Positions 20,643-30,160 of a stretch of 64,000 nt of DNA are shown piece after piece. The translations under genes were made by a program, and so were the position numbers. The notes below the pieces were generated by a model. It had not been told where the DNA came from, searched no databases, and saw only the letters and a list, made by a program, of their open reading frames with translations. The stretch covers positions 558,001 to 622,000 of the forward strand of contig NZ_FMZQ01000001.1 in the NCBI RefSeq assembly GCF_900102635.1, in the 5' to 3' direction. Positions within the stretch are counted from its first letter, which is position 1; the number at the start of each line of letters is the position of its first letter. Origin of the DNA: Ectopseudomonas chengduensis (lineage in GTDB: Bacteria > Pseudomonadota > Gammaproteobacteria > Pseudomonadales > Pseudomonadaceae).

Positions 20643-20797
20643 CAAGGTCATTCCTCTTGCAGGGTGCCATGCAGTGTAGAAAGCGCCCGCCGGGGGTCAA
20701 CGAGCATGCCGATGCCTGATAGGTCGGCATAAGCGCCGGACTTGGGTGCAGGCCTGTGGATGGCTATGCTAGGCACATCCCCGATGGAGTGCCGAAC

Positions 20798-21202
20798 GTG
20801 AAACTGTTGACCGCCCTGCTACTGAGCCTGTCGATCTGCCTGCCTGCCCTGGCCTCTTCGGAAAAGAAGGAGGAGGCTCCTGCGACGATTTATCACAACC
20901 TGACGCCAGCCTTGATCGGCAACCTGGCGGATCAAGGCAATCGTCTGAAGTTCTTCAAGGCCGATGTGTCCCTGCGGGTGACCGGCACCGAGGCCGAGGA
21001 GAAGCTCAAGCAGCATGAACCGCTGATCCGCCATCAGATGGTGATGCTGTTCTCGGCGCAGACCAGCGAGATCATCAACGCGCCCGATGGCCGTGAGAAC
21101 CTGCGCCTGGAGGCCTTGAAGCAGGTGCAGGACGCGATCAATGGCGAAGAGGGCAAGCCCATCGTCGAAGACCTGCTGTTCAACAATCTGATTATTCAGT
21201 GA
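20798..21202 (+). CDS. Secreted FliL-like protein
   Basis: This 134-residue protein starts at GTG 20798, with GGAG at 20786; the upstream open frame lacks a ribosome site. A signal peptide (L-L-T-A-L-L-L-S-L-S-I-C-L-P-A-L-A-S) is followed by a FliL-type periplasmic domain: Y-H-N-L-T-P-A-L-I near 33, then L-R-V-T-G and a C-terminal pattern of helices ending L-F-N-N-L-I-I-Q. FliL is a flagellar stator-associated membrane protein. This stand-alone copy is far from flagellar genes, so a flagellar role is not implied. A REP-like element follows. Confidence 0.75.
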   Translation: MKLLTALLLSLSICLPALASSEKKEEAPATIYHNLTPALIGNLADQGNRLKFFKADVSLRVTGTEAEEKLKQHEPLIRHQMVMLFSAQTSEIINAPDGRENLRLEALKQVQDAINGEEGKPIVEDLLFNNLIIQ

Positions 21203-21208
21203 AAGGGT

Positions 21209-21252
21209 GCGGCTTCAGCAGCGTGATTTTCGCGGCTGAAGCCGCTCCTACA
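21209..21252. repeat. REP pair, family D (GCGGCTTCAGC type)
   Basis: GCGGCTTCAGCAGCG at 21209-21223 faces CGCGGCTGAAGCCGCTCCTACA at 21231-21252, between the FliL-like and ABC-2 permease stops. Similar units are at 39884-39934 and 58769-58791. Confidence 0.75.
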
Positions 21253-21258
21253 TGTTGT

Positions 21259-22383
21259 TCAGGCCATCTGCGCCAGGGTCTTGCGAAAGCGGCTCAGCGC
21301 CGCGACGAAGAACAGAGCGCCGATGCCGGCGATGGCCAGCATATAGGGCCAGACGATGGGCAGCCCCGCACCGCGATAGAGAATGGCCTGGGCTAGCGCG
21401 ACGAAGTGAGTGGTCGGCGCCGCCAGCATGATCTGCTGCACCAGCTCGGGCATGCTCTCGCGTGGCGTGGTGCCGCCGGAGAGGATCTGCAGCGGCAGCA
21501 GCACCAGGATGATCAGCAGGCCCAGTTGCGGCATCGAGCGCGCTAGCGTGCCGAAGAAGATGCCCATCGAGGTGGTGGCGAAAAGGTGCAGCGCCGCCCC
21601 GGCCAGGAACAGAGCAATGGAGCCTTCGATCGGCACCTGCAGCCATCCCTGCACCACCAGCAGCAGTGACAGGGCTGCAGCCGCCAGCACCACCAACCCC
21701 ATCGACCAGACCTTGGCCAGCATGATTTCCAGTGGCGTCACCGGCATCACCAGCAGGTGTTCCACGGTGCCATGCTCGCGTTCGCGGATCAGCGCCGCAC
21801 CAGTGAGGATGATCGACAGCATGGTGATCTGGTTGATCACCTCCATCACCGAGCCGAACCAGGCGCGCGTCAGGTTGGGGTTGAACTGTATGCGCAGCGC
21901 CAGTTCGGCCGGCTGCTGCAGCTCGCCACGGTAGCGGCGGACGAACTCGGCCACTTCGCTGGCGCCGATGTTCTGGATGTAGCCGGCACCGGTGAAGGCC
22001 ATGCTTACCTGCGTCGCATCGACATTGAGCTGGATTGCCGGGCTGCGACCGGCGAGCACGTCGCGCTGAAAGTTCGGCGGAATGTTCAGGGTAAAGGTGT
22101 AGCGCCCGGCATCCATGCCGCGATCCATCTCGCTCAGGTCGATGCGTTCCGGGGTACGGAAATAGGGCTCCTGAAAGGCCTGGATCAGGCGCTCTGAGAG
22201 TTGCGACTGGTCTTCGTCGACCACGGCGATGGCGGCGTTGTGCAGGCTCTCCGGCATGCTGGTGGCGGCCGAGTAAACGCCCATGCTGAAGGCCCAGAGG
22301 ATCAGCAGTACCAGCGCCAGGTCATGCTGCAGGCTGCGCAACTCCTTGATGCCGAGGTGCAGGATATTGGCCAGGCGTTCCAT
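21259..22383 (-). CDS. ABC-2 type exporter permease (YhhJ/YbhR-like)
   Basis: This 374-residue membrane protein has an N-terminal span (residues ~20-42), a large periplasmic domain (to about 175) and five C-terminal spans, the standard ABC-2 layout. Conserved E-R-E-H-G-T-V-E-H-L-L-V-M-P-V-T-P-L-E near 206-224 is the family coupling element. Its ATG at 22383 overlaps the preceding stop by one base (TGATG), which sets the start. It completes an HlyD-adaptor/fused-ATPase/permease exporter like E. coli yhiI-rbbA-yhhJ. Confidence 0.92.
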   Translation of the reverse strand: MERLANILHLGIKELRSLQHDLALVLLILWAFSMGVYSAATSMPESLHNAAIAVVDEDQSQLSERLIQAFQEPYFRTPERIDLSEMDRGMDAGRYTFTLNIPPNFQRDVLAGRSPAIQLNVDATQVSMAFTGAGYIQNIGASEVAEFVRRYRGELQQPAELALRIQFNPNLTRAWFGSVMEVINQITMLSIILTGAALIREREHGTVEHLLVMPVTPLEIMLAKVWSMGLVVLAAAALSLLLVVQGWLQVPIEGSIALFLAGAALHLFATTSMGIFFGTLARSMPQLGLLIILVLLPLQILSGGTTPRESMPELVQQIMLAAPTTHFVALAQAILYRGAGLPIVWPYMLAIAGIGALFFVAALSRFRKTLAQMA

Positions 22384-25088
22384 CAGACCTCCTGTTTGCG
22401 CAGCAGGCTGGCGCTGAGCAGCGTCAGCAGCGGGATGGTCAGTGCCAGGGCGGCGAAGTAGCCGGCCAGGTCCTGCAGCTCCAGTGCCTTGGAGAAGATG
22501 CCGCGGCTGATCACCAGAAATTGCGAGGTCGGGTAGAGCTGGCCGATCACCGCGCCTGCGCCTTCCAGCGAGGCGACCGGGTAGATCAGTCCGGAGAACT
22601 GGATGGCCGGCAGCAGGGTGACGATGGCGGTGCCGAAGACCGCGGCGATCTGGCTCTTGGTGAAGGTCGACATCAGCAGGCCGAGGCCTGTGGCGCACGC
22701 CAGGTAGAGCAGGGCGCCGGCCAGCAGGGTCAGCGGGTTGCCCTTGAGCGGCACGTCGAACACGGTGACTGCCAGCAGCGCCAGGAGGATGAAGTTGAAC
22801 AGGCCCAGGGCGATGTAGGGCAGTTGCTTGCCGAGCAGGAATTCCAGGCGGGTGACCGGGGTGACGTAGAGGTTGATGATCGAGCCCAGTTCCTTCTCGC
22901 GCACCACGCCGAGGGCCGTGAGCATCGCCGGAATCAGCATCAGCAGCAGCGGAATTACTGCCGGCACCATGGCCTTGAGGCTCTCCACGTCCGGGTTGTA
23001 GCGATAGCGCACTTCCAACTCGGCGGCGTTGGCTGCTTGCGGCTGCGGCGAACGCCGCGCCAGCTCGCTAAGGTAGTGCTGGTGCAGGCCGGTCACGTAG
23101 CCCTTGATGGTTTCTGCGCGGGTCGGCATGGCGCCGTCGATCCACATGCCGATCTGCGGGCTGGCGCCGCGCTTGAGGTCGCGGCCGAAGTTCGGCGGAA
23201 TCTCCACCGCCAGGCTGATGTCTCCGTTGCGCAGGCGTCGTTCCAGCTCGTCGTAATCGGAGAGCGGCGTTTTCTCCAGGAAGTAGCGCGATCCGGACAG
23301 GTTCAGGTGGTATTCCTGGCTGGTGGTGGTCTGGTCGCGATCCAGCACGGCGAAGGTCAGGTCTTCCACATCGAGGCTGATGCCGTAGCCGATGATGAAC
23401 AGCAGCAATACCGTGCCGAGCAGCGCCATGCCACCGCGAATCGGGTCGCGGCGTAGCTCCAGCGCCTCGCGGCGGGCGTAGCTGAGCAGGCGGCGCAGGC
23501 TGAAGCGCTGACGCTGCGCGGGTGGCGCCTGTTCCAGTGGCGGCACCTCGCTGACCGGTTGCACGCCGACGGCCTCCTGCAGGTAGGCGATGAAGGTGGC
23601 TTCCAGGCTGTCCAGCCCGCGTTTTTCCATCAGGCCTTGCGGCGTGTCGCTGTCGAGTACCTTGCCGGCGTGCATCAGCGAGATGCGATCGCAGCGCAGC
23701 GCCTCGTTCATGAAGTGGGTAGAGATGAAGATGGTCACGCCGTCCTGGCGCGACAGGTCGAGCATCAGTTGCCAGAAGCCGTCACGGGCGACCGGGTCGA
23801 CCCCCGAGGTGGGTTCGTCGAGGATCAGGATCTCCGGCTTGTGGATCACCGCCACGGCCAGCGACAGGCGCTGGCGGATGCCCAGGGGCAGGCGTTCGGG
23901 GAGCATGTCCATGACCTCGCCGAGGTCGAAGCGTGCGGCCATCTGCGTCACACGCGGCTCGATCTCCTCGGCCGGGACATGGAACAGCTGGGCATGCAGT
24001 ACCAGGTTCTGCCGAACCGTCAGCTCGCCATACAGGGAGAACGCCTGGGACATGTAGCCGACGCGCTTGCGCGTGGCCATGTCGCGCGGGTCGACTGCCT
24101 GGCCGAACAGCAGCGCCTCGCCCTCGCTGGCCGGTAGCAGGCCGGTGAGCATCTTCATGGTGGTGCTCTTGCCGCAGCCGTTGGAGCCGAGAAAACCGAA
24201 GATCTCGCCACGGCGGATGCGGAACGATACCGAGTCCACCGCGATGAAATCGCCGAAGCGCATGGTCAGGCCCTTGGCTTCGATGGCGATCTCGTTGCTG
24301 TCTTGCAGGGGTGGAATGACCACCTGCTGATGGCCGCGGCGGCGTTCCTCGGGCAGCAGGGCGATAAAGGCCTGCTCCAGGCTGACGCTGTTGGTGCGTG
24401 CGCGCAGTTCCGCCGGGCTGCCTTCGGCCAGCACGCGGCCGGCATCCATCGCCACCAGATGGTCGAAGCGCTCGGCCTCCTCCATGTAGGCGGTGGCCAC
24501 CAGCACGCTCATCTGCGGGCGCTGCGTGCGGATGCGCGCGATCAGCTCCCAGAACTGGTTGCGCGACAGCGGGTCGACGCCAGTGGTCGGCTCGTCGAGG
24601 ATCAGTAGATCCGGGTCATGAATCAGCGCGCAGCACAGCCCGAGCTTCTGCTTCATGCCGCCGGACAACTTGCCCGCTGGGCGCTCGCGGAAGGCCGCCA
24701 TGCCGGTGCTGCGCAGCAGGTCGTCGATGCGCCGTTCGCGTTCGGCGGCGTCCTGGCCGAACAGGCGACCGAAGAAATCCAGGTTCTCGAACACCGACAA
24801 CGTCGGATACAGGTTCTTGCCCAGGCCCTGCGGCATATAGGCGATATGCGGGCAGACGCGGCGACGATGGCGGGCATCGGCCATATCGCCGCCAAGCACT
24901 TCGATGTTGCCTTCCTGAAGCTTGCGCGCCCCGGCGATCAGCGCCAGCAGGCTGGACTTGCCGACGCCGTCCGGGCCGATCAGGCCGACCATGCAGCGGG
25001 CTGGCAGGGCCAGGTCGACCTGTTGCAGGGCGTGGGTCTGGCCATAGCGCAGGCCGACGCCAGCCAGGCGTGCGACCGGCGCGTTCAT
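22383..25088 (-). CDS. RbbA-like fused ABC protein: two ATPase domains plus ABC-2 permease
   Basis: This 901-residue fusion has ATPase domain 1 (residues ~8-230), with Walker [10 protein letters not shown] at 38-46 and signature L-S-G-G-M-K-Q-K. ATPase domain 2 (~270-490) has Walker [10 protein letters not shown] near 299-307, but its signature is the degenerate [10 protein letters not shown]. An ABC-2 permease domain runs from about 550 with six spans. E. coli RbbA was described as ribosome-associated, but the operon context here is drug or lipid export. The start at 25088 gives an ATGA overlap with the HlyD gene stop. Walker A of domain 1 has Asp where Asn/Ser is usual. Confidence 0.92.
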   Translation of the reverse strand: MNAPVARLAGVGLRYGQTHALQQVDLALPARCMVGLIGPDGVGKSSLLALIAGARKLQEGNIEVLGGDMADARHRRRVCPHIAYMPQGLGKNLYPTLSVFENLDFFGRLFGQDAAERERRIDDLLRSTGMAAFRERPAGKLSGGMKQKLGLCCALIHDPDLLILDEPTTGVDPLSRNQFWELIARIRTQRPQMSVLVATAYMEEAERFDHLVAMDAGRVLAEGSPAELRARTNSVSLEQAFIALLPEERRRGHQQVVIPPLQDSNEIAIEAKGLTMRFGDFIAVDSVSFRIRRGEIFGFLGSNGCGKSTTMKMLTGLLPASEGEALLFGQAVDPRDMATRKRVGYMSQAFSLYGELTVRQNLVLHAQLFHVPAEEIEPRVTQMAARFDLGEVMDMLPERLPLGIRQRLSLAVAVIHKPEILILDEPTSGVDPVARDGFWQLMLDLSRQDGVTIFISTHFMNEALRCDRISLMHAGKVLDSDTPQGLMEKRGLDSLEATFIAYLQEAVGVQPVSEVPPLEQAPPAQRQRFSLRRLLSYARREALELRRDPIRGGMALLGTVLLLFIIGYGISLDVEDLTFAVLDRDQTTTSQEYHLNLSGSRYFLEKTPLSDYDELERRLRNGDISLAVEIPPNFGRDLKRGASPQIGMWIDGAMPTRAETIKGYVTGLHQHYLSELARRSPQPQAANAAELEVRYRYNPDVESLKAMVPAVIPLLLMLIPAMLTALGVVREKELGSIINLYVTPVTRLEFLLGKQLPYIALGLFNFILLALLAVTVFDVPLKGNPLTLLAGALLYLACATGLGLLMSTFTKSQIAAVFGTAIVTLLPAIQFSGLIYPVASLEGAGAVIGQLYPTSQFLVISRGIFSKALELQDLAGYFAALALTIPLLTLLSASLLRKQEV

Positions 25089-26152
25089 TGCGGAACCTTG
25101 ATCGCCAGATGTGCAGGCCATTCAGCCTCAGGGTCGAGGCGCAGGTAGGCCATGCCGGGCACACCGGTCTTCACCTGCTGCAGGTGCTTGCTCAGCAGCT
25201 CGGGGTCGATGCGCGCCTTGACCCGGAACATCAGTTTCTCGCGCTCGCTGGCGGTTTCCACGGTTTTCGGCGTGAACTGGGCGACGCTGGCGACATAACT
25301 GACCTTGGCCGGGATCACGTATTGCGGCGCGGCGTCGATCACCAGGCGCACCTCGCTGCCCAACGCGACGCGGCCAGCCTGGCGCTCGGGCAGGAAGAAG
25401 GTCATGTAGACGTCGGTCAGATCCACCAGGTTGAGCAGCTTGCCGCCGGCACCGAGCACTTCGCCGGGTTGAGTGACGCGGTATTGCACGCGGCCGGCGC
25501 GTGGAGCCTTGAGCTGGCTGTCGTCGATGTCCACCTGCAGCCTCTCGACGCTGGCGCGGGCCGCTTCGGTCGCCGATTGCGCTTCGATGGCCTGCGACTG
25601 GGCTGCAGCTATGCCGGCCTCGGCCGAGCTGACCTGAGCGCGGGCGGCGGCCAGCGCGGCCTCGGCACTCTGCAGGCGGGCCAGATCGTCATCCAGAGTC
25701 TGCTGAGGCAGGGCGTTGCGCTTGACCAGCGTGGCGCTGCGCGCGTGACGTTTGCGCGCGGCATCCAGCTCAGCCTGGCGTTGGTGCACCACGGCCTCGG
25801 CGGCAAGTTTTTCGCTTTGACGCAGGCTGATCTGGCTGGCGGCGGTGATCTGGCCATTCTCTGCCTGGCGCAACTGGGCACGGGCCTGGGCCAGCTGGGC
25901 TTCGAGCACCTGGGTGTCCATGCGCGCGAGAATCTGGCCGGGCTCGACGAAGTCACCTTCGTCGACCTCGATGCTGGCGACGCGCCCGGCGAGTTTGGTC
26001 GCCACATCCACTTCGGTGGCTTCGATGCGCCCGTTACCGCTGGCGAAACCCTCGCCCAGCCCCGCCGGGCGCAGTTGCCACCAGGCTGCGGCCGCCAGCA
26101 AGGCCAGGCTGGCGGCGAACAGATAGGGCAGGCGGCGTTTTGCGTTGGTCAT
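25085..26152 (-). CDS. HlyD/EmrA-type membrane fusion adaptor
   Basis: This 355-residue protein has one N-terminal membrane anchor (residues ~10-25), a lipoyl half-motif [16 protein letters not shown] near 57-72, a long alpha-helical coiled-coil hairpin (~85-215) rich in A, Q and E, then the second lipoyl half [11 protein letters not shown] and beta-barrel. It links the inner-membrane exporter to an outer-membrane channel; no TolC-type gene is nearby. The ATG at 26152 is preferred to 26176 because the anchor follows directly. First gene of the exporter operon; an Anr-type box lies at 26230-26243. Confidence 0.93.
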   Translation of the reverse strand: MTNAKRRLPYLFAASLALLAAAAWWQLRPAGLGEGFASGNGRIEATEVDVATKLAGRVASIEVDEGDFVEPGQILARMDTQVLEAQLAQARAQLRQAENGQITAASQISLRQSEKLAAEAVVHQRQAELDAARKRHARSATLVKRNALPQQTLDDDLARLQSAEAALAAARAQVSSAEAGIAAAQSQAIEAQSATEAARASVERLQVDIDDSQLKAPRAGRVQYRVTQPGEVLGAGGKLLNLVDLTDVYMTFFLPERQAGRVALGSEVRLVIDAAPQYVIPAKVSYVASVAQFTPKTVETASEREKLMFRVKARIDPELLSKHLQQVKTGVPGMAYLRLDPEAEWPAHLAIKVPQ

Positions 26153-26201
26153 CTCGGCTTCCCTGTAGCGCCCCATGGCTGGAGGCTTTCACGACATTTC
26201 C

Positions 26202-26243
26202 ATTGTCTGCCTGATGCGCCTCAGGGGCCTTGATGCAGGTCAA
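26202..26243 (-). promoter_or_regulatory. Predicted Anr/FNR-class II promoter of the exporter operon
   Basis: On the minus strand, TTGACCTGCATCAA (26243 down to 26230) matches the TTGAT-N4-ATCAA consensus at 9 of 10 positions. A -10-like GACAAT (26207 down to 26202) sits exactly where a box centred at -41.5 predicts it, giving a start near 26195. The box overlaps the last codons of the diguanylate cyclase gene. Confidence 0.55.
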
Positions 26244-28077
26244 GCGCGGGGGGCTGCCACAGGCAGGTTCGGTTGCGACCCTCATGCTTGGCACGATACA
26301 GCGCCTGATCACCCTGGGCGAGCAGTTCGCCTGGCTGTTCGTCGCTCACTGGGTCGACCACCGTGATACCGATGCTCAGGGTCAGTTGGCCGAACGGGCT
26401 GGCCGGGTGATGGATATCCAGGCTGGCGATGGCTGCATGGACGCGCGCGGCGACCTGCTCGGCACCCTCCTGATTGGTGTTGGCGAGAATGATCGCGAAC
26501 TCCTCGCCACCGTAGCGGCAGGCCGTATCGCCTTCGCGTTGCAGGCTGTCGCGCAGGGCTGCACTGACTCTGCGCAGGGCATCGTCACCGGCGAGGTGGC
26601 CGAGTGCATCGTTGTAGGCCTTGAAGTGGTCTATATCCAGCATCAGCAGCGCCAGGGGCGCGTCGAGGCGGCGCAGGCGGCGCCATTCGGCGAGCAGTTG
26701 CTGATCGAAGTAACGGCGGTTGTACAGCCCGGTCAGGCCGTCGAGCTGTGACAGGCGCTGCAGTTGCGCTTCCAGTTGCAGGCGCTCGCTGTTGTCGCGG
26801 GAAACGGCGATCAGGTATTCGCGGTCATGCAACTGCACCAGTTGGGTGTTGATTTCGGCAGGTTGGCGACTGCCATCGCGGCGGATCAGCTCGCGCTGGA
26901 ATATCCGCGAGAGGTTGTCGCGCTGCGCCTGGCGCGCCTGCTCCAGCCAGCGGTGGAAGCCTGGCAGGAGTTTCTCCGGATCATCGCGCAGCAGCTCGGC
27001 GAACTGTTCAGGGCGATAGCCGAGCGTGGCGTAGGTGGCCTGATTCATGTGCAGCAGCTCGCGGGTGCCGCTGTCGAAGATGAACAGCCCGTCATGGCTG
27101 GAGTCGGTCAGGTCCAGCACCAGTTGTAGGCGCTCGCGGTTCTCGCGCAGGCGCTGCTCGGTCTCTTCGCGGCGTTCGGCCTCCAGCTTGAAGCGGCGGT
27201 TGGCCAGTTGCAGGGCATGGGCACGACGGCTGTTCTCCAGGGCCAGGGCCAGGGCGGCGACCAGTAGCAGGCTGATCGCCAGGCTGGCGCCGAGCACCAC
27301 GCCGGGCAAGGGCGACTCGAGCTGGTCGAGCAGTTGCTCGGTGGGGCTCAGGCGCAGACTGAAGTCCTGGTTGTTGAGCAGACTCAGGCCCAGTTGCAGG
27401 CTGTGTCGCATATCGGTGTCCGCTGCGCCATGACGGAACAGGCTGTGGCTGTTCTCCAGCAGTTCGAGGTTAAAGGCTTCGCGATCGATCTGGGTGAGCA
27501 ACTGCAGCATCAGCGGTTCGACGCGAAATACGCCCTGGAGGAAACCGTCGAACACCTTGGTGCCGTCATGTTCGCGGTACAGCGGTGTGTAGAGGACGAA
27601 GCCGCGTCCGCCCTGGACCAGATCGAAGCTGTTGGAGAAACGTTGTTCGCCGCTCTCGCGAGCCTCCATCGCCAGTGGGTAATTGGGGTGCTCCGGGTAC
27701 AGGCGAAAATTCAGCGCCGCTTCGTTGCCGGCCACCGGTAGCAGCCAGCGCATGCGTAGATCGTCGCCGACCCACTGGATGGATTGATAGGCGGGAAAGC
27801 CTTGCAGTACGCGCTCCACCTCCTCCCCCCAACTGGCATGCGGCAGGCGGCCCAGGCTGTTCCACAAGCGGGCGATGCGTTCGAGGCTGGCCACCTCCAG
27901 GTGCAGCGTGCTCTCCAGCTGACGCGCCAGGCTGCGTGCCTGGTAGCCGATACGCTCATCGACACGCTGTTGCTGTACGGCCTCGATCTGACGCCAAAGC
28001 AGAACGCTGGCGCCGCTCAGCACCAGTAACAGGAATGCCAGCGCAAGTCGCGCCGGCCAGGGGGAGGATGCCGGCAT
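26221..28077 (-). CDS. Membrane-bound diguanylate cyclase with periplasmic sensor and PAS domain
   Basis: This 618-residue protein has an N-terminal membrane span (~9-30), a periplasmic CHASE-like sensor (~30-250) and a second span (~255-275). A PAS domain (~320-430, with D-S-S-H-D-G-L-F-I-F and Y-A-T-L-G-Y) and a GGDEF domain complete it. The catalytic loop is R-Y-G-G-E-E-F near 519-525, active type. R-E-G-D lies five residues before GGEEF, the classic product-inhibition I-site. It should make cyclic-di-GMP in response to an extracellular signal. The start at 28077 is supported by TAGGAG 8 bases upstream; the longer open frame to 28161 is not family-like. Confidence 0.93.
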   Translation of the reverse strand: MPASSPWPARLALAFLLLVLSGASVLLWRQIEAVQQQRVDERIGYQARSLARQLESTLHLEVASLERIARLWNSLGRLPHASWGEEVERVLQGFPAYQSIQWVGDDLRMRWLLPVAGNEAALNFRLYPEHPNYPLAMEARESGEQRFSNSFDLVQGGRGFVLYTPLYREHDGTKVFDGFLQGVFRVEPLMLQLLTQIDREAFNLELLENSHSLFRHGAADTDMRHSLQLGLSLLNNQDFSLRLSPTEQLLDQLESPLPGVVLGASLAISLLLVAALALALENSRRAHALQLANRRFKLEAERREETEQRLRENRERLQLVLDLTDSSHDGLFIFDSGTRELLHMNQATYATLGYRPEQFAELLRDDPEKLLPGFHRWLEQARQAQRDNLSRIFQRELIRRDGSRQPAEINTQLVQLHDREYLIAVSRDNSERLQLEAQLQRLSQLDGLTGLYNRRYFDQQLLAEWRRLRRLDAPLALLMLDIDHFKAYNDALGHLAGDDALRRVSAALRDSLQREGDTACRYGGEEFAIILANTNQEGAEQVAARVHAAIASLDIHHPASPFGQLTLSIGITVVDPVSDEQPGELLAQGDQALYRAKHEGRNRTCLWQPPALDLHQGP

Positions 28078-28126
28078 GGAAAAACTCCTAAGCTCTGTGT
28101 GGTGATAGCACAGTGCCGCATGCGAC

Positions 28127-28576
28127 TCAACGCATGGCGAGAATTGCTGTCCATTCGGCATCGCTCACCGGCATCACCGACAGGCGACTGCCACGTTGTA
28201 CCAACGCCAGTTCGGCCAGTAGCGGATTGTTCTTCAGGTGCTGCAGCGCCAGCACCTCGTCGAAGGCTTCGACGAACTCGACGTCCAGAGCGCTCCAGGG
28301 GTTCTTCTCGGTACTGGCCTTGGGGTCGTGATAATGGCTTTGCGGATCGAGCGCGGTGGGGTCCGGGTAGATCTCGCCGGCAATACGTGCAATGCCGGCG
28401 ATGCCGGGTTGCGGGCAGCTGGAGTGATAGAAGAAGAACAGATCGCCCGGTTTCATTGCGCGCATGAAGTTGCGCGCCTGGTAATTGCGTACGCCATCCC
28501 AGCGCGTTTTGCCCAGTCGTTGCAGGTCGTGGATGGACAATTCATCGGGTTCGGACTTCATCAGCCAATAAGGCAT
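28127..28576 (-). CDS. EVE domain-containing protein
   Basis: This 149-residue protein is a single EVE (PUA-like) domain. It opens M-P-Y-W-L-M-K-S-E-P-D-E and has W-D-G-V-R-N-Y-Q-A-R-N-F-M near 33-45 and D-L-F-F-F-Y-H-S near 52-59. EVE domains bind modified bases in RNA or DNA; this stand-alone housekeeping type (thymocyte nuclear protein 1-like) has no proven bacterial role. The start at 28576 has a GGAG site upstream; the frame is open to 28660 but without similarity. It lies in the conserved Pseudomonas order before 5-formyl-THF cyclo-ligase. Confidence 0.92.
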   Translation of the reverse strand: MPYWLMKSEPDELSIHDLQRLGKTRWDGVRNYQARNFMRAMKPGDLFFFYHSSCPQPGIAGIARIAGEIYPDPTALDPQSHYHDPKASTEKNPWSALDVEFVEAFDEVLALQHLKNNPLLAELALVQRGSRLSVMPVSDAEWTAILAMR

Positions 28577-28770
28577 GAACTTTGCTCCTGCAGGTCTGTC
28601 CGTAAGCGGACGCTCGTTTGAGGGATATCTCCGACGGCCGGTTGGCGCCGGAAATTGCACAGTGCTTGGCGCTGACGGAAAATGCCCGGCTTAACGCTTG
28701 GCGCCGTCGTATTGCACACAACAATAACGCGCGACCAACGCGCGCATTGCCTTGAAGGGGGAGGCAATAG

Positions 28771-28902
28771 ATGAAACGCAAGCCAGATCTTTTGTGGGTT
28801 CTCGTCGTACTGTTCAGTCTGGGCGTGGTTACCACGGGTTACACCCAGAGCCTTTGGGAGCGCCAGAGCGAAGCTCCGATCAATGTAACGCAGCAGCCCT
28901 GA
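28771..28902 (+). CDS. 43-residue single-span membrane peptide, unknown function
   Basis: A short ORF starts at ATG 28771 with a strong GGGGGAGG ribosome site 6-8 bases upstream. The peptide has a basic N-terminus (M-K-R-K-P-D), one hydrophobic segment (L-L-W-V-L-V-V-L-F-S-L-G-V-V, residues 7-20) and a polar C-tail ending N-V-T-Q-Q-P. Orientation is N-in/C-out by the positive-inside rule. It is the only plus-strand gene between the minus-strand EVE and cyclo-ligase genes. I do not recognise a function; small membrane proteins like this are often missed in annotation. Confidence 0.7.
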   Translation: MKRKPDLLWVLVVLFSLGVVTTGYTQSLWERQSEAPINVTQQP

Positions 28903-28956
28903 TTCGCGGACTGCCAGCGTAAGCGCCGCAGGGAACGCGGTGCCGCATCTTTCGAT

Positions 28957-29553
28957 TCAATACCACGCCTTGTCCGTCACCGTTGCCTGCAAGGGCACGT
29001 CCCAGCTGGCCATCGCCAGTTCTTCCACGCGCTGACATTCATGCGCCAGGCCCAGTAGTGTCGGCATGTGCCAATTTTTGCGCATGCGCAGATAAGCCAG
29101 GCTGCGGTCGTAGAAGCCGCCGCCCATACCCAGGCGCCCGCCGCGATCATCGAAGCCCACCAGCGGTAGCAGCACCAGATCCAGTGCCCAGACCTTGCGT
29201 TGGCGCTTGGGCTGCGTGCGTGGTTCGAGGATGCGGAAGCGATTGCCCGCCAGTTTCTCGTGCTGGCTGACGCGCTGAAACACCATCTTGGTGCGCGGCC
29301 AGGCGCTGAGCACCGGCAGGTAGGTGTGTTTGCCGCGCTTGTGTGCGGCGGCCAGCAAAGGCCTTGGGTCGATTTCGCCATCGTTGGGCAGGTACAGGGC
29401 GATGTGCCTGGCGCGGCGAAACTGCGGGCTTTGTGCCAACTGACGATAGAGGTTACGCGCGGCAAGACGTTGCTGGCTGCGGCTGAGTGCACGTCGACGC
29501 TGGCGCAGCACGCGGCGCAGTTGCGGGCGACTGAGAGTGGCGGGCGTAGTCAT
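28957..29553 (-). CDS. 5-formyltetrahydrofolate cyclo-ligase
   Basis: This 198-residue protein of the YgfA/MTHFS family converts 5-formyl-THF with ATP to 5,10-methenyl-THF. Motifs are L-R-Q-R-R-R-A-L-S near 16-24, Y-L-P-N-D-G-E-I-D near 54-62, and the ATP-binding G-R-L-G-M-G-G-G-F-Y-D-R near 138-149. The start at 29553 is the first ATG downstream of the 6S RNA. The 6S RNA-ygfA tandem is conserved across gamma-proteobacteria, and the enzyme is probably expressed from the processed 6S transcript. Confidence 0.93.
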   Translation of the reverse strand: MTTPATLSRPQLRRVLRQRRRALSRSQQRLAARNLYRQLAQSPQFRRARHIALYLPNDGEIDPRPLLAAAHKRGKHTYLPVLSAWPRTKMVFQRVSQHEKLAGNRFRILEPRTQPKRQRKVWALDLVLLPLVGFDDRGGRLGMGGGFYDRSLAYLRMRKNWHMPTLLGLAHECQRVEELAMASWDVPLQATVTDKAWY

Positions 29554-29609
29554 GAAAGGAGGTTCGAACGAGGCGGGTAGCAGCGCTGAAGGTCACTGCT
29601 GGAAATGAT

Positions 29610-29787
29610 GACTTCCCGGCGTGCCGCTGTCGGTTTAGCCCTTGAACCCGAAAGTTCAAGGTGGAGGTTGCAGGAGGCGTTAAGGCTTTCCGTCAGGCGG
29701 ACATGCACACCGGCCCCAACGTGCAACCCCCGTGGTTGTGCGTATCGGCTCAGGGACATCACCGACTGGCGCACACCCCAGGAAGTT
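29610..29787 (-). ncRNA. ssrS: 6S RNA
   Basis: About 178 nucleotides between zapA and the 5-formyl-THF cyclo-ligase gene, the usual site. On the minus strand it carries the conserved 5' side of the central bubble, GTCCCTGAGCCGATA, then GAAAGCCTTAA and CACCTTGAACTTTCGGGTT with CAAGGGCTA, all matching E. coli 6S RNA. The two ends, ACTTCC and GGGAAGT, close the terminal stem. A TATACT -10 box (29799 down to 29794) places the start near 29787. 6S RNA mimics an open promoter and binds sigma70 RNA polymerase in stationary phase. The ends are estimated to within a few bases. Confidence 0.9.
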
Positions 29788-29854
29788 GCGCCCAGTATAC
29801 CCGAACAGAGGGTCTGCGGGGCGGCCTGCGACGAACTGGCAGGCATGGCGGTAC

Positions 29855-30160
29855 TCAGGAACTCGGATCGTCGGCCAGTGCATGGTCGACACGATCGAGT
29901 AGATCGCGCACCTGCTGGCGGGTGGAATTGGCGTCCTGATCCAGGCGCTGCTGCTTGTGCAGCAGGTCGTGGGTGATGTTCAAGGCTGCCATCACGGCGA
30001 CACGGTCGGCACCGATCACTTTGCCGCTGGTACGGATCTCGCGCATCTTGCCGTCCAGGTAGCGAGCCGCACTTTCCAGATTGGCGCGTTCGTCCTGCGG
30101 GCAGGCGATGCAATATTCTTTGTCCAGAATGTGGACGGTCACGGTATTCGACTGGGTCAT
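29855..30160 (-). CDS. zapA: Cell division protein ZapA
   Basis: This 101-residue FtsZ-ring stabiliser opens V-T-V-H-I-L-D-K-E-Y-C-I-A-C-P near 7-21. The dimerisation/coiled-coil C-terminal half includes R-V-A-V-M-A-A-L-N-I-T-H-D-L-L near 53-67. The length fits the short Pseudomonas form. Its ATG overlaps the preceding stop as ATGA, so it is cotranscribed with the ZapB-like gene. Confidence 0.94.
   Translation of the reverse strand: MTQSNTVTVHILDKEYCIACPQDERANLESAARYLDGKMREIRTSGKVIGADRVAVMAALNITHDLLHKQQRLDQDANSTRQQVRDLLDRVDHALADDPSS

Noticed and set aside
25088..25121. Longer start for the RbbA-like protein
   Set aside because: The ATG at 25088 makes the ATGA overlap with the HlyD stop and begins at the family N-terminus.
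24398..26233. A 611-codon plus-strand frame opposite the RbbA-like and HlyD genes
   Set aside because: It shows an arginine/proline-rich shadow composition, spans two genes on the other strand and has no plausible domain.
29550..30113. A 187-codon minus-strand frame across the 6S RNA and zapA region
   Set aside because: It overlaps the structured RNA and zapA in another frame and has no coding signature.
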